Source of the DNA: Terrisporobacter petrolearius
Lineage (GTDB): Bacteria > Bacillota > Clostridia > Peptostreptococcales > Peptostreptococcaceae
NCBI RefSeq assembly: GCF_020748185.1
Contig: NZ_JAHZMO010000008.1
Coordinates: 62,001-126,000, forward strand
Direction: 5' to 3'
Length of the DNA stretch: 64,000 nucleotides
Position 1 is the first letter of the stretch. Each line of letters opens with the position of its first letter. This document shows, piece by piece, positions 62,049 to 64,000 of this stretch. The position numbers and the translations under genes are program-made. The notes under the pieces were generated by a model that was not told the DNA's origin, searched no databases, and saw only the letters and a list, made by a program, of their open reading frames with translations.

Positions 62049-62735
62049 TTAGTAAGATTTAACAATAGATTCAAATAAATTCTTATACGCATTATTTTCA
62101 GTTTTATCACTAAAATATACATCATACGTATTTAAATTCAAATACTTATATCTTTTATTGATATCAATAATCTTATATGTATAATTATCACTAGCAGGAT
62201 ATTTGCTATATGTGCTATAAGATAATTTAAATGTTGGAATATCATTAGTTGTAAAAGGATTTTCAGTTTTATTTAGAAATAATATATATTCATTATTTTG
62301 TTTCATAAAATTGTATCCATTAAAAGAGTTTATATCATACACCATTTTAGTTGGTGCTTTTGGATAACCATCCCATAATGTATGAATATACATATCTTCA
62401 TAAACATAAATTTCATCTAACTGTTCTTTGCCTTTAATATTTTTTATAACTTTACATTTAGTTAGTGTATTCTCTGAAACAATCACTTGAGAATTGCTTA
62501 TAGGTGTAACTTTTAAAATTGTATCCGAATTATCATATAAATTTTTAATATCAGGTATTTCTTTTATAGGAAATGTTTCTTTATCCATAATAAAATCATT
62601 TTTCTGTGATATTATTTCATTAAAAGAAACGTGTTTAAAACTTTTTTTAGTCTGTACTCCTACATATATACCTACAATACTCATTAGAGTTAATGATAAT
62701 AAAAATATTAAATTAACTGTCTTAAATTTCTTCAT
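62049..62735 (-). CDS. membrane-anchored hypothetical protein in an ABC export unit
   Basis: The 228-residue protein has one N-terminal helix (VNLIFLLSLTLMSIVGIYVG) and a ~195-residue external part rich in Tyr, Asn and Lys. That part includes VIVSENTLTKCKVIKNIKGK and EIYVYEDMYIH. It overlaps the upstream ABC ATPase gene by 14 nt, so the two are co-translated. It reads like the extracytoplasmic partner of a lantibiotic or bacteriocin-type ABC system. No known family is claimed. Confidence 0.65.
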   Translation of the reverse strand: MKKFKTVNLIFLLSLTLMSIVGIYVGVQTKKSFKHVSFNEIISQKNDFIMDKETFPIKEIPDIKNLYDNSDTILKVTPISNSQVIVSENTLTKCKVIKNIKGKEQLDEIYVYEDMYIHTLWDGYPKAPTKMVYDINSFNGYNFMKQNNEYILFLNKTENPFTTNDIPTFKLSYSTYSKYPASDNYTYKIIDINKRYKYLNLNTYDVYFSDKTENNAYKNLFESIVKSY

Positions 62736-63369
62736 TATTATTTACCTCTATTTTTCCGTTCATTATTTTAAATTTTTTATCACAAAGAAGGTTTATATCT
62801 TCTTTATTATGGCTAGCAATAAGTATAATAGTTCCTCTATTTTTTTCTTCTATTAATATCTTCCTAATATTGTCTACACTTTCTTCATCTAATGCATTTG
62901 TGGGTTCATCTAAAATAAGTAAATCTGGTTTTTCCATAATAGCTTGAGCTATTCCTAGCTTTTGCTTCATACCAAGTGAAAATTGTTTAACTTTTTCTTT
63001 ACTATAAGGATCTAATCCCACTCTAGATAGCGTATTGATTATATCTTCATCCTTTATAATGTTCCTTATTAAAGATAATGATTTTAAATTCTCAAAAGCT
63101 GTATAATTGTCCCAAAATCGTGGATTTTCAATTAAAGCTCCAACATTCAAATATTCTGTACTTGAATCAGTCACCATATTTCCATTTATCTCTATCGTAC
63201 CTTGAGAAGGTGTTATTAATCCACATATAGCTCTAAATAGCATAGTTTTACCTGATGCATTTCTTCCATAAAATCCATATATCAATGAATCATTTAAAGT
63301 TAAATTTATATTATCTAAAATTATTTTATTCTTTATAGTTTTGCATAAATTTTTTATTTCGATTTTCAT
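62722..63369 (-). CDS. ABC transporter ATPase
   Basis: The 215-residue ATPase has Walker A GRNASGKTMLFR (unusual Asn-Ala-Ser in place of GPNGAGKST). The signature is FSLGMKQKLGIAQAI, Walker B LLILDEPTNALDEE and H-loop ASHNKED. The Q-loop region is short. The type fits small ABC-2 exporters such as bacteriocin immunity systems. It is preceded two bases away by a permease gene that runs off the window. Confidence 0.88.
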   Translation of the reverse strand: MKIEIKNLCKTIKNKIILDNINLTLNDSLIYGFYGRNASGKTMLFRAICGLITPSQGTIEINGNMVTDSSTEYLNVGALIENPRFWDNYTAFENLKSLSLIRNIIKDEDIINTLSRVGLDPYSKEKVKQFSLGMKQKLGIAQAIMEKPDLLILDEPTNALDEESVDNIRKILIEEKNRGTIILIASHNKEDINLLCDKKFKIMNGKIEVNNNEEI

Positions 63370-63371
63370 AT

Positions 63372-64000
63372 TTATTCTCCTATTAAATCTATTTTATTTA
63401 TATATATACTTGAAAACAGTATAAATACAATTGTAAATACTACTGTTATACTTATAGTTGAATTTATACTACCACTTCCTAAAATACTATCGTTTACTTC
63501 ATTGAAAAATATAGTAGTTAAAGGATTAAATTTAAAAATCCCAACAAATTTAACACCTAATTTAACAAAAAAATTTAAAGTCATGATGGATATTACTTGA
63601 ACAAAACATGTTAAAAATATACTATAATTCATACCTATAATAATATTTAGTATATTAATAATTAATAAAATCATATAAATATATATAATATATGCTAAAT
63701 ATACTTTTAAATTGAATAACTCTAAGTTTACAGTTGAATTAGTCAAAAACAAAGGCATCAATTGAATTGTTAAAAATATAAAAACATGTAAAAAAAGTTT
63801 AGCTATCATAATGAAATAGTATTTTAATCGTTTATTTACTCGAGTAAATACAAGTGAACCATTACATGTGAAAACTTCTGACACATAGTCATGATACAAT
63901 AATATACAAATTAATTGAGGAATTATCCAACGAATAAGAAGTAAAACATATTTATGTAAGTTTCCAAATTCTAAAAACACAAAGTTATTAATTGGATTAA
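63372..64000 (-). CDS. ABC-2-like transporter permease (partial at window edge)
   Basis: The frame stays open past the apparent GTG at 63980 to the window edge (NPINNFVFLEF...), so the true start lies beyond 64000. About 200 residues are visible with six helices, for example LLLIRWIIPQLICILLYHDY, IYMILLIINILNIIIGMNY, TCFVQVISIMTLNFFVKL and STISITVVFTIVFILFSS. It is the first visible gene of an ABC export unit with the ATPase and membrane-anchored protein. Substrate unknown. Confidence 0.7.
   Translation of the reverse strand, partial: NPINNFVFLEFGNLHKYVLLLIRWIIPQLICILLYHDYVSEVFTCNGSLVFTRVNKRLKYYFIMIAKLFLHVFIFLTIQLMPLFLTNSTVNLELFNLKVYLAYIIYIYMILLIINILNIIIGMNYSIFLTCFVQVISIMTLNFFVKLGVKFVGIFKFNPLTTIFFNEVNDSILGSGSINSTISITVVFTIVFILFSSIYINKIDLIGE

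Overview
The window is AT-rich, low-GC Gram-positive DNA with the gene style of Clostridia. Strong AGGAGG-type ribosome sites, GTG and TTG starts, and many short hairpin-plus-U-tract terminators are all visible. The gene set fits an anaerobic gut or soil clostridium, most likely Peptostreptococcaceae: rubredoxin-type rubrerythrin, corrinoid methyltransferases with a RACo activator, GH4 6-phospho-glycosidase, Mg2+ ATPase under an M-box, YhgE/Pip protein and BceRSAB-type modules. The family assignment is an inference. No rRNA, tRNA, CRISPR array or complete transposon was seen. Most genes lie on the minus strand.

Layout. 1-5 kb: end of a LuxR-type response regulator, a POT-family peptide transporter, a Sel1-repeat protein, a large hypothetical protein and a small membrane protein. 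5-9 kb: an M-box (Mg2+) riboswitch with its own promoter and terminator leads an operon of a small GTG-start ORF, a DUF3784-like membrane protein, a second small GTG-start ORF and the Mg2+ P-type ATPase mgtA. 9-13.3 kb: a TSUP exporter, a peptide deformylase paralogue, hypothetical genes and an HD-domain dNTPase. 13.5-15.4 kb is a decayed or accessory patch: an ABC-permease tail joined to a group II intron remnant, a secreted protein gene split by an in-frame stop, and a lipoprotein. 15.9-20.9 kb: pepD with a YfcC-type carrier, then a MarR-MATE efflux operon with two matching palindromic operators. 21-24 kb: a lipoprotein, an internally duplicated coiled-coil protein with a C-terminal membrane anchor, and a YciI-like protein. 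24.1-27.1 kb: divergent TetR and YhgE/Pip genes with palindromes at both promoters.

27.2-32.7 kb is a five-gene corrinoid methyl-transfer cluster with three UroD-fold proteins, one corrinoid protein and one RACo-type reductive activator. 33-34.2 kb: a PadR and HAAS-domain pair. 35.1-40.6 kb: a bacitracin-type detoxification module (permease, ATPase, intramembrane-sensing kinase, response regulator) next to uppP. An identical-length 38-nt element lies upstream of both the ABC genes and uppP, so the two defences probably share one regulator. 40.8-46.7 kb: an ABC-2 exporter, dapB, a MazG-like protein, a stand-alone FakA-like C-terminal fragment and pyrC. 47-52.5 kb: a PTS EIIC with an unusual leader, a tyrA remnant, rubrerythrin, a class V aminotransferase with an Fe-S partner, and two overlapping deoxynucleoside kinases. 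52.5-64 kb: an EamA transporter, a PAS-GGDEF-HD protein, a large secreted GH25 lysozyme with SH3b repeats, two RpiR regulators, an EIIA plus GH4 6-phospho-alpha-glucosidase operon with a cre-like site, and the start of an ABC export system that runs off the window.

Candidates for undescribed biology: the M-box operon with two small ORFs, the UroD/corrinoid cluster including one member that lost a zinc-ligand motif, the shared Bce/uppP element, and the repeat protein whose duplication carried its own ribosome site and start codon.
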